A program made the position numbers and the translations under genes. A stretch of 16,539 nucleotides of DNA from an uncultured Rhodospirillaceae bacterium (GTDB taxonomy: Bacteria > Pseudomonadota > Alphaproteobacteria > MPNO01), in contig CALGIA010000037.1 in NCBI GenBank assembly GCA_937916005.1, forward strand, positions 1 through 16,539, in the 5' to 3' direction. The notes beneath the pieces were generated by a model, which had not been told where the DNA came from, made no database searches, and saw only the letters and a list, made by a program, of their open reading frames with translations. Below, piece after piece: positions 13,382 to 16,539 of the stretch; the first letter of the stretch is position 1; each line of letters starts with the position of its first letter.

Positions 13382-14674
13382 ATGGGTAACGTCGCGGTCG
13401 TCGGCGCCCAGTGGGGCGATGAAGGCAAGGGTAAAATCGTGGACTGGCTGTCCGAGCGCGCCGATGTCGTGGTGCGTTTCCAGGGCGGCCATAACGCCGG
13501 TCATACGCTGGTCATCGATGGCGTCACCTACAAGCTCAGCCTGTTGCCGTCGGGCGTTGTCCGTCCCAATAAGACCTCGATTATCGGGAATGGCGTGGTT
13601 GTTGATCCCTGGGCGCTGCTTCAGGAAATCGAAAACATTCGCGCGCAGGGCGTCACGGTGACACCCGAGACGCTGAAGCTGGCTGAAAATGCCTGCTTGA
13701 TCCTGCCGATACACGGCATCGTCGACCGCGCGCGCGAGGAAGCGCGGGGCAGTGGACGCATCGGCACCACCGGGCGCGGCATCGGCCCGGCTTATGAGGA
13801 TAAGGTTGCCCGACGCGCGATCCGGGTCAGCGATCTGTCCGATACTGAATTACTGGGCGAGCGGGTGGATGAATTGTTGCAGCATCACAACGCCGTTTTG
13901 CGCGGATTAGGCGCGACGGAAATCGGCCGCGACGAAATTCTCGGTCCGTTGCGCGACATTACCCCTGCCATTCTTCCCTTCGTTGATACGGTTTGGCAGT
14001 TTCTCGACGACGCTCGCCGCGAGGGCAAGCGTATCCTGTTTGAGGGCGCCCAGGGGGCAATGCTGGATGTGGATCACGGCACCTATCCCTTTGTGACGTC
14101 TTCCAATACCCATGCCGGCCAGGCGGCGGCCGGATCCGGAGTCGGCCCCAGGACAATCGGATATGTCCTCGGCATCACCAAGGCCTATACGACCCGCGTC
14201 GGCAGCGGACCGTTTCCCACCGAACAGGAAAATGACGTTGGCCAATTGCTGGGTGAGCGGGGCAAGGAGTTCGGCACCGTGACCGGACGGCCGCGACGCT
14301 GCGGTTGGTTCGATGCGGTCATGGTGCGCCAGGCTATAAAAATCGGTGGAATTGACGGTATCGCCCTGACCAAGCTTGATGTGCTCGACGGTATGGAGTC
14401 CCTGGAGGTTTGTGTGGGGTACCGTATCGGCGAGGCGGAATTCAGCCATTTCCCATCGGGCCGTGCCGCCCAGGAGGCCGTCGTGCCTGTTTATGAAGTT
14501 TTCGAGGGATGGGCGGACAGCACGCAGGGCGCCCGGAGCTGGGCCGATTTGCCCGCGACGGCAGTGAAATATATTCGCCGTATAGAGGAATTGATCGAGG
14601 CGCCGGTGGCGCTTCTGTCAACCAGCCCGGAGCGCGAGGACACAATCCTTGTCCGGGACCCGTTCTCGCTTTAG
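13382..14674 (+). CDS. purA: Adenylosuccinate synthetase
   Basis: The predicted protein has 430 residues, full length. PurA joins IMP and aspartate using GTP to give adenylosuccinate, the first dedicated step to AMP. Evidence: the N-terminal QWGDEGKGKI with the P-loop at 12-19 and catalytic D13, GGHNAGHTLV with H41, GRGIGPAYEDK at 131-141 with K141, GAQGAMLDVDHGTYPFVTSS, and FGTVTGRPRRCGWFD near the C-terminal third. AAGGGG (13368-13373) lies 8 bases before the ATG, overlapping the end of hisZ. No intrinsic terminator with a T-run is visible after the gene. Confidence 0.97.
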   Translation: MGNVAVVGAQWGDEGKGKIVDWLSERADVVVRFQGGHNAGHTLVIDGVTYKLSLLPSGVVRPNKTSIIGNGVVVDPWALLQEIENIRAQGVTVTPETLKLAENACLILPIHGIVDRAREEARGSGRIGTTGRGIGPAYEDKVARRAIRVSDLSDTELLGERVDELLQHHNAVLRGLGATEIGRDEILGPLRDITPAILPFVDTVWQFLDDARREGKRILFEGAQGAMLDVDHGTYPFVTSSNTHAGQAAAGSGVGPRTIGYVLGITKAYTTRVGSGPFPTEQENDVGQLLGERGKEFGTVTGRPRRCGWFDAVMVRQAIKIGGIDGIALTKLDVLDGMESLEVCVGYRIGEAEFSHFPSGRAAQEAVVPVYEVFEGWADSTQGARSWADLPATAVKYIRRIEELIEAPVALLSTSPEREDTILVRDPFSL

Positions 14675-14734
14675 GCTTGAAACGGGCATCCCACCCCCAC
14701 CTTTCCTCAAAGTTCGGCAAAATACGGCTTAAAG

Positions 14735-14766
14735 ACCTGAAATCCGCGGTTTTCGACCATTCAGGT
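14735..14766. repeat. 7-bp inverted repeat after purA
   Basis: ACCTGAA (14735-14741) and TTCAGGT (14760-14766) pair exactly around an 18-base centre that contains CCGCGG (14744-14749). No T-run follows on either side, so it is a weak terminator candidate. The rest of the purA-to-kinase gap (14675-14867) shows only a TATACT at 14805-14810 as a possible -10 with a poor -35. Confidence 0.35.
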
Positions 14767-14855
14767 TAATCTATAGCGTTAACGTTCCATTTGCGCTCCG
14801 TCGGTATACTCGAATCTGAATAATTGTGTTCAGTAAGCGTAAATTGGCGAGTATT

Positions 14856-14859
14856 GGAG
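14856..14859 (+). promoter_or_regulatory. Ribosome binding site supporting a TTG start at 14868
   Basis: GGAG lies 8 bases before TTG at 14868. The only earlier start in this frame after the stop at 14817-14819 is GTG at 14826 (or TTG at 14841), and neither has a comparable site. The first in-frame ATG lies inside the kinase-like domain. Confidence 0.55.
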
Positions 14860-14867
14860 CGGATGTC

Positions 14868-16539
14868 TTGACCGCTGATTCTGACGTATCTTCGGTGTTT
14901 GCGACTGATCGGCCGACGACAGGTGAAATTGTCCTCGACGAGCGTTACCAGATTCACCCGAATTCGCCTGTTCCAGAACTGGACCTCCTTGGCGCAACCG
15001 CGTTTGACGCCACCGACCTCAAAAATCCGACACGACAAATCTTCGCCCGGATTTGCGAACCCGGCGTTATTCCGCGTGTGGAAACCATGGTCCAGTTCAA
15101 GAATATGGGCGATGTCCGGATCATGCACGCCCTTGAATGGGGCCCGGTATTCTGGACGCCCGAAAAACGCCGGGGTTTTTCAGTGTTTTTCGACCGGCCG
15201 ATGGGCAATCCGTTGATGCAGTCCCTGGATGAACGGATCGAGCCTTTTAAGCTTGAGTCTATTATCAATGGAGTCATCAAAAGTGCGTGGGACACCCTCG
15301 GGGCTTTTGCGAGGCGCAATCAGGTTCATCGCGCAATTCGACCCGATAATATGTATGCATCCGGAGTGGACAATAGCTGGATCCAATTTGGAGACTGTGT
15401 GACGGTGCCGCCTGGCTGGGGTCAGTCGCCCATTCTTGAGACGATCGAAATGGGCATGACTCCCATGAGCGGTCGCGGTCCCGGCACTATTGCCGATGAC
15501 ATGTACGCGCTCGGCGCCACGACCCTGTTTCTCGCGCTAGGCTATTGTCCCGTGGCCCACTTGCCGGCTCAGCAGATTGTCGAGGGGAAAGCGACAGTGG
15601 GGTCTTTTGCCGCGCTTCTTGGGGATGAACGCCCCCCGCTTGGGCTCCGCGAACTGCTCCGCGGTCTGCTCTGTGACGATCCTTTCGAACGCTGGACGCT
15701 GGAAGATCTCGAAGAATTTCTCGAGGGCGAACAGCGTCGCTCGGTCCCCATCGCAAGAGAATCGCGTGCAGACCGTGGATTCGAATTTGAAGGTGTGAGC
15801 ATTCGCCATAACCGGATGCTGGCCCAGGCTTTCGGCGATCAGCCGGTTGCGGCGAGCGCGGCGATTAGAAGCGTTGATTTTCTGAAGTGGGTAAATCGCA
15901 ACCTTGTCGACACCGATGGCGATCAACCGATGTCCGAAGTCATCACGGAGCTTCTGGAAAACACGACCGATAAAAATGACAAGTTTCTGCCAACCCGGAT
16001 TTGCCAGGTCCTTGATCCCTTGGGCCCCATGCGTTTTCAGGGTTTGATCATGTTCCCCGATGGTGTCGGAGCGATGCTGGCCGAAGCGGTTCGGACAAAA
16101 AATACCGATGGCATCCAGCGCATTGCGGAATGCATCGATTCCGGAGTTTCGCTTGACTGGACGCAAAACCGCGAAGACAACCTGCTTATAGACCAGTTGT
16201 CGGCGAAAAAGAACATCAAGCGGGTTCAGCAGTTGCTGAAAACCAGCACGCCCGGTTACGGAATTGAAAGATGCCTTTACGATCTCAATTCATTCGCGCC
16301 CTGTATGAGTCCCCTTTTGGACAAAGCCTATGTGTATTCACTGCGCGATCTCATGCCCGCCCTTGAAGCCGTGGTGCGCAAGACCGGCGAGTTGCCCGGA
16401 TTGATTGATCGCCACATCGTGGCTTTTATTGCGGCCCGATCAAAAGGCCAGCTCGATATGAAACTAAAGCCACTTGAAGAGGACGGCGGGAAAGCCATCG
16501 GCGCAAGGATTGCAATTGTGTATCTGTTTGCCTTTGTCC
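14868..16539 (+). CDS. Protein kinase-like protein, probable pseudokinase, 3' end outside window
   Basis: The frame is open to the right edge, giving 557 visible residues. Residues of about 25-290 have the layout of a Ser/Thr kinase. HRAIRPDN at 154-161 corresponds to HRDLKPEN, FGDC at 174-177 gives D176 at the DFG position, DMYALGATTLFLALG (211-225) matches the DxYSLG region, and DPFERWTLEDLEEFL ends the C-lobe with R275. The HRD aspartate is alanine (A156), no glycine-rich loop is seen, and the likely beta-3 lysine is arginine (R61), so phosphotransfer is doubtful. From about residue 291 onward the protein is mixed helical and I do not recognise it. No signal peptide or membrane segment is visible. 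It follows purA by 193 bases. The start is uncertain (TTG 14868 or GTG 14826). Confidence 0.75.
   Translation, partial: MTADSDVSSVFATDRPTTGEIVLDERYQIHPNSPVPELDLLGATAFDATDLKNPTRQIFARICEPGVIPRVETMVQFKNMGDVRIMHALEWGPVFWTPEKRRGFSVFFDRPMGNPLMQSLDERIEPFKLESIINGVIKSAWDTLGAFARRNQVHRAIRPDNMYASGVDNSWIQFGDCVTVPPGWGQSPILETIEMGMTPMSGRGPGTIADDMYALGATTLFLALGYCPVAHLPAQQIVEGKATVGSFAALLGDERPPLGLRELLRGLLCDDPFERWTLEDLEEFLEGEQRRSVPIARESRADRGFEFEGVSIRHNRMLAQAFGDQPVAASAAIRSVDFLKWVNRNLVDTDGDQPMSEVITELLENTTDKNDKFLPTRICQVLDPLGPMRFQGLIMFPDGVGAMLAEAVRTKNTDGIQRIAECIDSGVSLDWTQNREDNLLIDQLSAKKNIKRVQQLLKTSTPGYGIERCLYDLNSFAPCMSPLLDKAYVYSLRDLMPALEAVVRKTGELPGLIDRHIVAFIAARSKGQLDMKLKPLEEDGGKAIGARIAIVYLFAFV

Noticed and set aside
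14791..14824. Promoter TTGCGC / AATAAT before the kinase-like gene
   Set aside because: The spacer would be 22 bases, too long. The other candidate, TATACT at 14805-14810, has no adequate -35.
15537..16166. A 209-codon open frame on the minus strand opposite the kinase-like gene
   Set aside because: It is the complement of a frame with clear kinase motifs. Its protein is rich in Arg/His with no family pattern and has no good ribosome binding site.

Overview
The window is about 16.5 kb of GC-rich chromosomal DNA, densely packed with genes. It reads as the core chromosome of an alphaproteobacterium, probably of Rhodospirillales type. The reasons are the gene families seen (a hisZ-purA pair, the serC subtype common in alphaproteobacteria, a phasin, UbiK, and an lgt-midA-pgeF arrangement), the LPS heptose gene that marks a Gram-negative, and the codon use. 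I found no rRNA, tRNA, CRISPR array, insertion sequence or prophage.

Layout from left to right. (1) 1-2967, minus strand: a probable operon hldD - lgt - midA - (start of a pgeF-like gene running off the left edge), covering LPS heptose synthesis, lipoprotein acylation and a MidA/NDUFAF7-type methyltransferase. (2) 3090-6231, plus strand: ubiK, a ybjN-domain gene, proC, a TetR-fold gene that also resembles COQ9, and a phasin gene. The phasin gene has its own promoter flanked by two near-identical 15-bp sites and ends at a clear intrinsic terminator. (3) 6374-9113, minus strand: a LigE-like glutathione S-transferase gene followed by an OmpR-type response regulator and an EnvZ-like sensor kinase, tightly spaced. 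(4) 9267-14674, plus strand: serC and serA (first two dedicated steps of serine synthesis leading into region 5), then hisZ and purA (histidine and AMP synthesis), with candidate promoters upstream of serC and hisZ. (5) 14868 to the right edge: a long gene with no stop codon in the window. It encodes a kinase-fold protein whose HRD catalytic aspartate is replaced by alanine, so it is probably a pseudokinase, followed by at least 260 residues I cannot assign.

Most genes are conserved housekeeping genes that I could identify from family motifs. The least explained items are the terminal pseudokinase-like gene, the TetR/COQ9-like protein between proC and the phasin gene, and several symmetric or repeated sites in intergenic DNA: the phasin repeats, a facing DnaA-box pair, a 14-bp perfect palindrome, and the inverted repeat at the hisZ promoter. 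I see no clearly new multi-gene system. The pseudokinase is the best candidate for undescribed biology.
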